DNA of 64,000 nucleotides from Bradyrhizobium sp. LTSP849. GTDB taxonomy: Bacteria > Pseudomonadota > Alphaproteobacteria > Rhizobiales > Xanthobacteraceae. The notes under the pieces were generated by a model. It saw nothing but the letters and a program-made list of their open reading frames with translations. It did no database searches and was not told where the DNA came from. Location: contig NZ_JYMR01000045.1 of the NCBI RefSeq assembly GCF_000938255.1, positions 248,001-312,000 on the forward strand. The letters are read 5' to 3'. Positions within the stretch are counted from its first letter, which is position 1. Each line of letters opens with the position of its first letter. Positions 43,047 through 51,143 of the stretch are shown here, in pieces. The position numbers and the translations under genes were made by a program.

Positions 43047-43670
43047 ATGAGCGAACGTCTTCTCGTGCTCGTGCGCCACGGCCAGAGCGAATGGAATCTG
43101 AAGAACCTGTTCACGGGCTGGAAGGATCCTGATCTCACCGAGCTAGGTGTGAAGGAAGCCAGCGAGGCCGGCCGCAAGCTGAAGGCACAGGGCCTCGTGT
43201 TCGACGTCGCCTACACCTCGGTGCTGACGCGCGCACAGCACACGCTTGATCTCATTCTCGGCGAACTCGATCAGAAAGGTTTGCCGACGTCGAAGGATCT
43301 CGCGCTGAACGAGCGCGACTATGGCGATCTCTCCGGCCTCAACAAGGACGACGCGCGCAAAAAGTGGGGCGAGGATCAGGTGCTGATCTGGCGCCGCTCC
43401 TACGATGTGCCGCCGCCCGGCGGCGAAAGCCTGAAGGACACCCTCGCGCGCGCGCTGCCGTATTACGTGCAGGAGATCCTGCCGGGCGTGCTCAACGGCA
43501 AGCGCACCCTTGTCGCCGCCCACGGCAACTCGCTGCGCGCGCTGATCATGGTGCTGGAAAAGCTCTCGCCCGAAGGCATCCTGAAGCGCGAGCTCGCGAC
43601 CGGTGTGCCGATCATCTACCGACTCAATGCGGATTCGACTGTGGCGTCGAAGCTGGATCTGGCGGGTTGA
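43047..43670 (+). CDS. gpmA: 2,3-bisphosphoglycerate-dependent phosphoglycerate mutase
   Basis: GpmA interconverts 3- and 2-phosphoglycerate in glycolysis. The 207-aa protein begins ERLLVLVRHGQSEWNLKNLF. The phosphorylated His is residue 11 in RHG, and TGWKDPDLTELG follows. LNERDYGDLSG and VAAHGNSLRALIMVLE (second catalytic His) are present. The protein is shorter than E. coli GpmA (about 250 aa), as in other alphaproteobacteria. It ends just before a GTAGGGTGGGCAAA repeat. Confidence 0.95.
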   Translation: MSERLLVLVRHGQSEWNLKNLFTGWKDPDLTELGVKEASEAGRKLKAQGLVFDVAYTSVLTRAQHTLDLILGELDQKGLPTSKDLALNERDYGDLSGLNKDDARKKWGEDQVLIWRRSYDVPPPGGESLKDTLARALPYYVQEILPGVLNGKRTLVAAHGNSLRALIMVLEKLSPEGILKRELATGVPIIYRLNADSTVASKLDLAG

Positions 43671-43680
43671 GCACGATCCC

Positions 43681-43770
43681 GTAGGGTGGGCAAAGGCGCA
43701 TAGCGCCGTGCCCATCATTCTTCCGCCTTCGCTGATGCATGGTGGGCACGCTTCGCTTTGCCCACCCTAC
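43681..43770. repeat. Paired palindrome (GTAGGGTGGGCAAA family), copy 3
   Basis: Starts GTAGGGTGGGCAAAG and ends CTTTGCCCACCCTAC, with inner arms CGTGCCCATCA and GGTGGGCACG. It lies between convergent gpmA and the Ada-like gene. Confidence 0.87.
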
Positions 43771-43780
43771 GGCAGCGTGC

Positions 43781-44677
43781 CTACTGCATCCCCACCTGCC
43801 CGGCTTCCCAGCCCAGCATCGCCTGCTTGCGGGTGATGCCCCAGTGATAGCCGGTGAGCGTGCCGCTCTTGCCGAGCGCGCGGTGGCAGGGCACGACGAA
43901 GGAAACGGGATTCCTGCCGATCGCGGCGCCGACGGCGCGCGAGGCCTTCGGGTTGTCGATGTTGCAGGCGATGTCGGAATAGGACACCGCGCGCCCCATC
44001 GGGATCTTCAACAGCGTCTCCCACACCCGCACCTCGAAATCGGTGCCGATCATGACCACGCGCAACGGCTGATCCGGCCGCCACAGTTTTGTGTCGAAGA
44101 TGCGTTGCGCGAGCGCAGCGGTGCCCTCGTGATCCTCGACGTAGGTTGCGTTCCGCCAGCGCCGCGTCATGTCGGCAAGCGCCGCCTTCTCCTCGCCGGG
44201 ATCGGCGAAGGCAAGGCCTGACAATCCGCGATCGGTCGCGATCACGATGGCCGTGCCGAAGGGCGAGGGATGGAAGCCATAGCGCAAGGTGAGACCGGCA
44301 CCGCCGTTCTTCCATTCGCCCGGCGACATCGCTTCATGGGTGACGAAGAGATCGTGCAACCGGCCCGGGCCCGACAGGCCGGAGTCCAGCGCGGCGTCGA
44401 GGATGCTCGCGGAATCCCTGAGCAGCCCCTTGGCGTGATCGAGGGTCAGCGCCTGCATGAAAGCCTTTGGTGTGATCGAGGCCCAGCGGCGGAACAGATG
44501 GTGGAGCTCATCCGGCGTGACGCCGGCCGCATCCGCCATCGCCTCGATGGTCGGCTGCGCGCGCCATTTCTCCGAGATGAAGGCAATGGCCCGGCGCACG
44601 GAATCATAGTCGCGCAGCGCGGCGTTCTGGGAGCCCGGCTTGGCCAGGCGCTGGTCATGTATGGCGAGTGTCATCAT
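43781..44677 (-). CDS. Ada-type methylated-DNA--protein-cysteine methyltransferase with AraC-like domain
   Basis: A 298-aa protein with an AraC/XylS-type helix-turn-helix region (about residues 20-110, TIEAMADAAGVTPDELHHLF and ITPKAFMQAL). An O6-alkylguanine transferase domain follows, with the active site SFVVPCHRALGKSG at Cys264. The N-terminal zinc and methylphosphotriester domain of E. coli Ada is missing, so it is the C-terminal half type that repairs O6-methylguanine and may bind DNA. The ATG at 44677 begins MMTLAIHD. No ogt or alkA is adjacent. It starts 56 bp from the DUF2244 gene. Confidence 0.88.
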   Translation of the reverse strand: MMTLAIHDQRLAKPGSQNAALRDYDSVRRAIAFISEKWRAQPTIEAMADAAGVTPDELHHLFRRWASITPKAFMQALTLDHAKGLLRDSASILDAALDSGLSGPGRLHDLFVTHEAMSPGEWKNGGAGLTLRYGFHPSPFGTAIVIATDRGLSGLAFADPGEEKAALADMTRRWRNATYVEDHEGTAALAQRIFDTKLWRPDQPLRVVMIGTDFEVRVWETLLKIPMGRAVSYSDIACNIDNPKASRAVGAAIGRNPVSFVVPCHRALGKSGTLTGYHWGITRKQAMLGWEAGQVGMQ

Positions 44678-44732
44678 GACCGGAAATGTAGGAGAGGCGG
44701 CGGCGCGAAACCACCCGTTTTCCGATCCGGAA

Positions 44733-45266
44733 TCAGGAGACCGGATTATAGATCGGGCCGCGCTTTGCGGCGTTGAGCGCATCAACCAAGGCTTTGTAAA
44801 AACTAGCCTTTTCGTCCGGTCCGAGAAAGCCGGCGATCTGGATCCGGCGGCCGCGCGAGATCAGATAGAGGTGCTCGATGCCGTACTCCTCGTCGATCTC
44901 CTGGTCGAGGCGGACCCAGAGCGGGTTGAAAGTCCATTCGGCGACCTGGCCGCGATGGCTGACGCGGCGCACGCGCAGCTCCGACGGCGTGACCACAATC
45001 TCCTCGCTCGCCCGCGCGGTGCGGAAATTGACCTTGAAGGCCCACCAGACCACCAGCACGTCGAGGCCGAAGAAACCGAGCACCGGCCACGCCCCCATCA
45101 TCAGGAAGACCATGCCGGTGACGAAGCTGACGACGCTCAGGAACAGCATCACGGCGAGGAAACCGGTGCGGTTCAGCGAGCGATGCGGCGTCAGCCGCGC
45201 AGAGAGGATCTCCACCTCGCGCGGATCTTCAGCGTCTTTGCGCTCAATTTCGTTGCCTGTGCTCAT
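44733..45266 (-). CDS. DUF2244 membrane protein
   Basis: A 177-aa protein with two membrane segments (about residues 35-55 and 60-78, FLAVMLFLSVVSFVTGMVFL and the GFFGLDVLVVWWAF segment). A soluble C-terminal domain has WTFNPLWVRLDQEIDEEYG and LYLISRGRRIQIAGFL. This is the DUF2244 family, commonly next to nth in Rhizobiales. Function is not known. Divergent from nth with 22 bp between starts, so the promoters must overlap. Confidence 0.85.
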   Translation of the reverse strand: MSTGNEIERKDAEDPREVEILSARLTPHRSLNRTGFLAVMLFLSVVSFVTGMVFLMMGAWPVLGFFGLDVLVVWWAFKVNFRTARASEEIVVTPSELRVRRVSHRGQVAEWTFNPLWVRLDQEIDEEYGIEHLYLISRGRRIQIAGFLGPDEKASFYKALVDALNAAKRGPIYNPVS

Positions 45267-45288
45267 CGTCCCTCAGTATATCCCGATC

Positions 45289-46047
45289 ATGGCGAAAATC
45301 ATCCGCAAGCCGGCCCCGCGCAAAGTGGCCGTGACGAAGAAAACGGCAAAGACGGCCGCAGCGAAGCCGAAGGCGGTAAAGACCAAGGCCCTCAAACCCA
45401 AATCTACAAAACCTTGGACCCCGGCCGAGATCCACGAAGTCTTCAGCCGCTTCCGCAAGGCCAATCCTGAGCCGAGGGGCGAGCTCGAGCACGTCAATCC
45501 GTTCACGTTGTTGGTTGCCGTGGTGCTGTCGGCGCAGGCAACCGATGCCGGCGTCAACAAGGCGACGCGCGCATTGTTTGAGGTCGCCGACACGCCGCAA
45601 AAAATGCTCGATCTCGGCGAGGAGCGGCTGCGCGAATACATCAAGACCATCGGCCTCTACCGCACCAAGGCCAGGAACGTGATCGGGCTGTCGGCAAAAT
45701 TGCTCAGCGAGTTCGGTGGCGAGGTGCCGCGCACGCGCGCCGAGATCGAGTCGTTGCCCGGCGCGGGGCGCAAGACCGCCAATGTCGTGCTCAACATGGC
45801 CTTCGGCGAGCACACCATGGCGGTCGATACGCACGTGTTCCGCGTCGGCAACCGCACCGGGCTCGCGCCCGGCAAGACGCCGCTCGAAGTCGAGCTTGGA
45901 CTCGAAAAGGTGATCCCGTCCGAGTTCATGCTGCATGCGCATCACTGGCTGATCCTGCATGGCCGCTACACCTGCCTCGCGCGCAAGCCGCGCTGCGAGG
46001 TATGCCTGATCAACGATCTTTGCCGGTGGCCGGAGAAGACGGTGTGA
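45289..46047 (+). CDS. nth: Endonuclease III
   Basis: A DNA glycosylase/AP lyase that removes oxidised pyrimidines. The 252-aa protein has a Lys-rich N-terminal extension of about 40 residues, then HVNPFTLLVAVVLSAQATDAGVN, the HhH motif LPGAGRKTANVVLN with catalytic Lys, VDTHVFRV with catalytic Asp, and the C-terminal [4Fe-4S] Cys229-x6-Cys236-x2-Cys239-x5-Cys245. All catalytic and cluster residues are present. The basic extension probably aids DNA contact. The ATG at 45289 is the start used. Confidence 0.95.
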   Translation: MAKIIRKPAPRKVAVTKKTAKTAAAKPKAVKTKALKPKSTKPWTPAEIHEVFSRFRKANPEPRGELEHVNPFTLLVAVVLSAQATDAGVNKATRALFEVADTPQKMLDLGEERLREYIKTIGLYRTKARNVIGLSAKLLSEFGGEVPRTRAEIESLPGAGRKTANVVLNMAFGEHTMAVDTHVFRVGNRTGLAPGKTPLEVELGLEKVIPSEFMLHAHHWLILHGRYTCLARKPRCEVCLINDLCRWPEKTV

Positions 46048-46105
46048 GGCAATATTCGCCGTCGTTCCGGAACGATGTGAAGCAAGTTGGTTTTGAGGTC
46101 ATGTC

Positions 46106-47242
46106 GTGAGTGAGCAGGAACAAGTCTCGCCGCCCCCGTCTGCCGCCGCACCAGCCGCGGCGCCCAAGCCGGCACTGCCGCCGGCGAGCTCGCTCTGGGG
46201 CCGGCTCGCGATTCCGCTGTTTGCCGTGATCGTCGCGCTCGCCTTCGTCGCGCTGGCGACGCTGCGCTTCGACGAATGGGTCGGCAATGCGGTGGTCCAG
46301 ACCACCAACGATGCCTATGTCCGCTCGGAGCTGACCCGTCTTGCGAGCCGCGTCTCGGGCGAAGTGCTGACTGTCGCGGTGACCGACTTCCAGCGCGTCA
46401 AGGCCGGCGACCTCCTGATCCAGATCGATCCCGCTGATTACGAAGCCCAGGTCGCGCAGTCCGAAGCCGCGGTCGCCGCGGCGCAAGCCGTGCTCGACAA
46501 TCTCGCCAACCAGATCGAGCTGCAATATGCGACGATCGCGCAGGCCGAAGCTTCGCGACTGTCGGCGGAGGCGCTTGAGGTCGAGGCCAAGCAGGAGCAG
46601 GATCGCCAGCAATCGCTGACGCAAACCGAATCCGGCACGCGGCAGCGCTTCGAACAAGCCGTCGCGGGCTACGCCAAGGCGCAGGCCGATGTACGCGCCA
46701 GCCGCGCCGTGATCGCCGCCCAGCAGCATCAGCTCGAAGTCCTGCAAGGCACCAGGAAGCAGCGCGCCGCCGATCTCGACGCCACCAAGGCGACGCTGGC
46801 GAGTGTGAAGCTCAAGCTTGGTTATTCCAAGATCACGGCGCCGTTCGATGGCGTCGTCGGCGAGCGTCAGGTGCAACCCGGCGATTACGTCAATATCGGC
46901 ACCAATCTCATCAACGTGGTGCCGCTGCCGAAAGTCTATGTGATCGCGAACTACAAGGAGACCCAGCTCACGCACGTTTCACCGGGCCAGCCGGTCGAGA
47001 TCACAGTCGACAGTTTTCCGCGCGAAAAGCTCCGCGGCAAGGTCGAGCGCATCGCCCCCGCAACCGGCGCGCAGGTCGCGCTGCTGCCACCTGACAACGC
47101 CACCGGCAATTTTACCAAGGTCGTGCAGCGCATTCCCGTACGCATCCAGCTCGATGACAACCAGCCCTTGCTGACGCGGCTGGTGCCGGGCATGTCGGTT
47201 GTCACCAGCATCAACACCGCGGGCGCGAATGGCGGAAAATAA
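46106..47242 (+). CDS. HlyD/EmrA-family membrane-fusion protein
   Basis: A 378-aa periplasmic adaptor of a multidrug efflux pump. An N-terminal membrane anchor (LAIPLFAVIVALAFVALATL) follows a Pro/Ala-rich segment. It is then a HlyD fold: TTNDAYVRSELTRLASRVSG, a long coiled-coil hairpin (about 115-225), and KITAPFDGVVGERQVQPGDY as the lipoyl half. It joins the inner-membrane MFS protein encoded next (14-bp overlap) to an outer-membrane channel such as TolC, which is not in this window. Substrate unknown. Confidence 0.9.
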   Translation: MSEQEQVSPPPSAAAPAAAPKPALPPASSLWGRLAIPLFAVIVALAFVALATLRFDEWVGNAVVQTTNDAYVRSELTRLASRVSGEVLTVAVTDFQRVKAGDLLIQIDPADYEAQVAQSEAAVAAAQAVLDNLANQIELQYATIAQAEASRLSAEALEVEAKQEQDRQQSLTQTESGTRQRFEQAVAGYAKAQADVRASRAVIAAQQHQLEVLQGTRKQRAADLDATKATLASVKLKLGYSKITAPFDGVVGERQVQPGDYVNIGTNLINVVPLPKVYVIANYKETQLTHVSPGQPVEITVDSFPREKLRGKVERIAPATGAQVALLPPDNATGNFTKVVQRIPVRIQLDDNQPLLTRLVPGMSVVTSINTAGANGGK

Positions 47243-48857
47243 CGACGCCGATCGCGGGCCGGTCTCGCGCGGCGGCGTCGCGCCACAGCCGCTGTTCGCC
47301 GTGGCGGCGGTGCTGCTCGGCTCGTTCCTCGCCAATTTCGACAGCCGCCTGACCACGGTCGGCCTGCCCGATTTGCGCGGCGCGTTTTCGCTGAGCTTCG
47401 ACGAGGGCGCCTGGCTTTCTACCGCCGGCATCGGCTCGCAGATCTTCATCGCGCCGGCGGTGGCGTGGCTTGCGACCGTGTTCGGCCTGCGGCGTGTGCT
47501 CGGCATCCCGAGCCTGGTCTATGCCGCGGTCTCGCTGACGCTTCCGTTCGTGCGCGACTATCCGACGCTGATCGCGCTCAGCGTCGTGCATGGCCTGTTG
47601 CTCGGTACGTTCGTGCCGGCGACCTTGATGATCGTGTTCCGCAATTTGCCGATCCGCTGGTGGCTGCCGGCGATCGCGCTCTATTCGATCCGTGTCGGCT
47701 TTGCGCTCGATACCTCGTCATCACTGGTCGGCTTCTATGTCGATCATCTCGGCTGGCAGTGGGTGTATTGGCAGAGCGTCGTGATCGCGCCCCTGATGGG
47801 CCTGATGGTCTATCTCGGCACGCCGAACGACCCGGTCAACCGCGCCTTGCTGCGCGAGGCCGATTGGGGCGGCATGCTGCTGCTCGGCGCCTCGGTCGGG
47901 ATGATCTATGCCGGCCTCGACCAGGGCAATCGGTTGGACTGGCTCGGCTCCGGCACGGTGATGGCGCTGTTGGTCGGCGGTGGTGTCTTGTTCGTGGCCT
48001 TCGTCATCAACGAGGTGCTGGCTCGCCAGCCGTGGGCGCATGTGAGCGTCCTGTTCTCGCGCAATATCGGGCTGTCGCTGGTCGTGATCCTGCTCTACAC
48101 CCTGACGAGCCTCTCCAACTCATCGCTGGTGCCGAACTTCCTCGGCAATGTCATCCTGCTCAGACCGGAGCAGAGCGGGCTGCTGCTGCTCACCTATGGC
48201 GCGCTACCGATGTTCGTGCTGGTGCCGATTTCGATCTGGCTGCTCCGGCATTTCGATGCGCGTGTGGTGACGGTGCTGGGATTTGCCTGCTTTGCCGCCG
48301 CCAATCTCTGGGGCACCCAGCTCACCCATGACTGGGCGCGCGAGGATTTTATCGGCATCGTGCTGCTGCAAGCGGTCGGTCAATCGACGACGCTGTTGCC
48401 GATCATCATCCTGGCGGTGTCGAACTCCGACCCCAGCCGGGCCACGGCCTTTGCCGCCTATATCCAGATCATGCGGCTCGGCGGCGCCGAGATTGGCGTG
48501 GCGCTGATGGGAACGTGGCTGCGCGTCCGCGAGCAGGTCCATTCCTTCTATCTCGGCCAGAACCTCGAGGTCGGCGACGTCAATGTCGTGCGCGCGCTCC
48601 AGCAGCTTGCAGATCACTTCGCGGCCCACGGCGCGGGCTCGGCGCAGGCACGCGCGGTCGGCACGCTCGCAAGTTTCGTGCAGCGCGAGGCCAATGTGCT
48701 CGCCTATATCGATGGTTTCTGGCTGTGCTTCTGGCTGGCGATGGCCGCGCTCGGCTTCATCGCGCTGATCACCCGCGCGCCGCCCGGCCCGTTCACGCCG
48801 GCGCCGTTCGGCTTCGCCAAGATGCTGCTGCGCAAATGCGGAGTGCGGGTCGCGTAG
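47229..48857 (+). CDS. DHA2-type MFS multidrug efflux transporter (EmrB-like)
   Basis: A 542-aa membrane protein of the drug:H+ antiporter-2 type with about 14 hydrophobic segments. The first helix is FAVAAVLLGSFLANFDSRLT, the usual DHA2 motif D1 region. IMRLGGAEIGVALMGTWLRV near the end matches the motif in EmrB. A soluble insertion lies before the last segments. The ATG at 47229 is inside the emrA-like gene, coupling translation. The drug is unknown. Confidence 0.9.
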   Translation: MAENNDADRGPVSRGGVAPQPLFAVAAVLLGSFLANFDSRLTTVGLPDLRGAFSLSFDEGAWLSTAGIGSQIFIAPAVAWLATVFGLRRVLGIPSLVYAAVSLTLPFVRDYPTLIALSVVHGLLLGTFVPATLMIVFRNLPIRWWLPAIALYSIRVGFALDTSSSLVGFYVDHLGWQWVYWQSVVIAPLMGLMVYLGTPNDPVNRALLREADWGGMLLLGASVGMIYAGLDQGNRLDWLGSGTVMALLVGGGVLFVAFVINEVLARQPWAHVSVLFSRNIGLSLVVILLYTLTSLSNSSLVPNFLGNVILLRPEQSGLLLLTYGALPMFVLVPISIWLLRHFDARVVTVLGFACFAAANLWGTQLTHDWAREDFIGIVLLQAVGQSTTLLPIIILAVSNSDPSRATAFAAYIQIMRLGGAEIGVALMGTWLRVREQVHSFYLGQNLEVGDVNVVRALQQLADHFAAHGAGSAQARAVGTLASFVQREANVLAYIDGFWLCFWLAMAALGFIALITRAPPGPFTPAPFGFAKMLLRKCGVRVA

Positions 48858-48863
48858 TCGCCG

Positions 48864-49604
48864 TCACCGCATCTGCCGCGCGGGCTCGATCAGCTCCGGC
48901 CGCGGACCTGACAACCGCTTGTGCATGTGGACCATGAAGGCCATGCCAAAAATCGGCGTCGCCAGATTGACGATCGGGATCGAGACGAAAGCCGCGATGA
49001 TCAGGCCGGCGGTGAAGATGGTCGCGGCATTGTCGCGGCGCATCGCCTTGGCTTCCTCCGGCGAGCGGAAACGCATCGCGGCGAGCTCGAAATATTCGCG
49101 GCCCAGGAGCCAGGCCGTGGCGAGGAAGAAGATCAGGAAGCCGGCGCCAGCCAGGAACACGAAGGGCAGCGCGATCAGATAGACCAGGATTGTCAACAGC
49201 CCGGTCTTGATGCCCTCGTAGATCGCCTGGTTGAACGGCAGAGCGACGCCCGGCCGCTCGGCGGGATAATATTCGCGCTCGACGATCTCGGCGACGTCGT
49301 CGACGAACAGGCTCGCCACCAGCGAGGTGATCGCGGGCATCAGGAAGACACTGCCGAACACCACGCCAAGACCGGCCGCGATCGAGATGATCCAGGCAAA
49401 AATTTCGAGCGAAGAATGCCAGCTTGGCCCGAGCAGGCCCTCGAGCCAGACCTCGCCATAGGTGGCAAACCAGCTGAGCAGCCGCTGCAAGCCGATCGCC
49501 AGCACGACGATCAGCACCAGAGCAAGGCTGATCGATCGCCACAGGATCGAGCGCATCGGCGGCGAGATCATTTGCGACAGCGCCTTGACGGCGGCATCCA
49601 GCAT
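48864..49604 (-). CDS. EI24-domain (CysZ-like) membrane protein
   Basis: A 246-aa integral membrane protein with about six hydrophobic segments, including WRSISLALVLIVVLAIGLQR and GAGFLIFFLATAWLLGREYF. This is the EI24/CysZ family, members of which are associated with sulfate uptake in bacteria. The AMRFRSPEEAKAMRR loop is characteristic. No cys genes are nearby to support sulfate transport, so the substrate is open. It converges with the MFS gene (6 bp between stops) and lies 19 bp downstream of the phosphorylase-like gene. Confidence 0.82.
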   Translation of the reverse strand: MLDAAVKALSQMISPPMRSILWRSISLALVLIVVLAIGLQRLLSWFATYGEVWLEGLLGPSWHSSLEIFAWIISIAAGLGVVFGSVFLMPAITSLVASLFVDDVAEIVEREYYPAERPGVALPFNQAIYEGIKTGLLTILVYLIALPFVFLAGAGFLIFFLATAWLLGREYFELAAMRFRSPEEAKAMRRDNAATIFTAGLIIAAFVSIPIVNLATPIFGMAFMVHMHKRLSGPRPELIEPARQMR

Positions 49605-49623
49605 GGAACTTCCCCTCACGAAA

Positions 49624-50856
49624 TCACCTGCGAGAGGTAGACACCCCAGGGCGCTTCGGCAAGGGACGCTGACCTGTTGCGGCCTGCGGCTCGGCCACAA
49701 TGCTGGCCCAGCAGGTGATGGCACTACAGACCGTGCTCCAGCGACCAAATCCCTTGTAGATCTGGGCAGCGATCTGCTCCTGCTGCTTCAGCGTGCCCTC
49801 GGCCTTGATCTGCGGATCGGAGACGTTGCGGATCGCGAGCCAGCGCGGCGCCTTGGCGCCCATCTCCTGGGCCACCAGCCCGAGGATGGCGTCGCCCATC
49901 TCGGAGACGTCGCCGAGGCCTTGGAGATGGAAATGATCGTCCGAGGTGTCGAAGCCGAAGAAGTCGGTGGTGACCACGGAGGACGACAGGTCGCTGGGCT
50001 TGGTGACGAAAATCTTCGGCGCCCTGGTGTTGTCCTTCGGCAATTGCCCGGCATTGGCCTTGAACAGCGTCTTGGCGACCGCGAATTTCGTCGTCTTGGC
50101 CGACTTGCTGGAGAAATGCTCCTGGGCAAAAGGCTGCTTCTTGAACTTCGACAGGCAGTCGAAGCGGACGATCGGGCTGACGATGACGTCGCCGACCTCG
50201 ACCTGCTTGCCGATGCCGCCGGCTGTTCCCGTGGTGATGACGAGGGTCGGCTGTACCTCGGTGATGATCTGACGCCAGACGTCGATGTTCGGCAGCTGCG
50301 GGCCGTCCTGCGACATGTGCGAGTCGGATTTGAAGATCACGACCTTCTTCTTGCCGATCGTCGTGGTCCAGTAGGTGCCGAGCCGCTTCGCCTCGATCGC
50401 CGGACAGCCGTTGCGCATCTTCTTGGAGATAGCAGCGTAATTATGCGTGTAGGGCACGTAGTCGTTGCGGGAATCCTTGCCCGGCGTCAGCACGCGGCTG
50501 AGCGCGTGGCCTTCGTCGACGGTCCAGGTCACGACCAGCACGTCCGCGCGCGGCAACGGGCCCTTGCCGTCGCCTTTCGGCTTCGGTCCGGTTTGCGGCG
50601 CCAATCCCTTGGGCCAGGGAATGTCGGTGAAGCGCGACAGGCCGGTCGCGGTCGAGAAGGCAAGGAACGCGCGGCCCTCGCTCGATTCGGAATCGAAATC
50701 GATGATCTCGCGTTGAAAGTCCTCCGCATTGACCTTCGCGGTCTTCTTCACGGCGACGTCCGCGATACGCTTGACCGTAAAGGTCTCGCGCGGTGGCGGC
50801 GTCGTGATCGGATCGAACCCAAGATTTCTCTGAACCCATTTGCGATCGGCCGGCAT
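49624..50856 (-). CDS. Phosphorylase/nucleosidase-fold protein of unknown role
   Basis: A 410-aa protein. From about residue 104 it has the PNP/MTAN-type fold: LPRADVLVVTWTVDEGHALS opens it, ITTGTAGGIGKQVEVGDVIV holds the conserved Gly-rich loop (GTAGGI at 210-215), SEMGDAILGL (318-327) and IRNVSDPQI (342-350) hold the Glu and Asp used by nucleosidases. The first 100 residues are of no family known to me. The last 60 include a short hydrophobic stretch. Nucleosidases cleave N-glycosidic bonds, but this divergent protein may have another substrate. It is divergent from an S53 peptidase over a shared 287-bp region. Confidence 0.75.
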   Translation of the reverse strand: MPADRKWVQRNLGFDPITTPPPRETFTVKRIADVAVKKTAKVNAEDFQREIIDFDSESSEGRAFLAFSTATGLSRFTDIPWPKGLAPQTGPKPKGDGKGPLPRADVLVVTWTVDEGHALSRVLTPGKDSRNDYVPYTHNYAAISKKMRNGCPAIEAKRLGTYWTTTIGKKKVVIFKSDSHMSQDGPQLPNIDVWRQIITEVQPTLVITTGTAGGIGKQVEVGDVIVSPIVRFDCLSKFKKQPFAQEHFSSKSAKTTKFAVAKTLFKANAGQLPKDNTRAPKIFVTKPSDLSSSVVTTDFFGFDTSDDHFHLQGLGDVSEMGDAILGLVAQEMGAKAPRWLAIRNVSDPQIKAEGTLKQQEQIAAQIYKGFGRWSTVCSAITCWASIVAEPQAATGQRPLPKRPGVSTSRR

Positions 50857-51143
50857 TGCATCGTCTCCGCCAATTGATTTTCACACGCGTCTGATTTTGA
50901 CAAACGTCTTTCATTGGTCGGCCAAGGTGGCCGGCGGTTGCAATCTAAAATCGAATTCTTTGACATCGAATGGTCGGGGCTACTGACCGATTCTGTGTCG
51001 ATTTTTGCTCGTGGAGGATTTCACCTGTCAAAGAAGAACTATTCTGAAAAAATGTCGCTCAATATCTGAACCAATCAGGTTCTCAGATTACACCTATAGT
51101 TGAGATGCGACAATCTGTCTTCCAATCACAAACGGAGGAAGTC
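50857..51143. other. Shared divergent region of the phosphorylase-like and S53 genes
   Basis: A 287-bp AT-rich gap. GAACCAATCAGGTTC at about 51068-51082 contains an inverted repeat (GAACC and GGTTC). CACCTATAGTTGAG follows at 51091. These may form an operator and promoter for the S53 gene. I see no established motif with confidence. Confidence 0.4.

Noticed and set aside
51068..51110. EcfG-type general stress promoter before the S53 gene
   Set aside because: GAACC is present, but the next GTT is 26 bases away, not 16-17.
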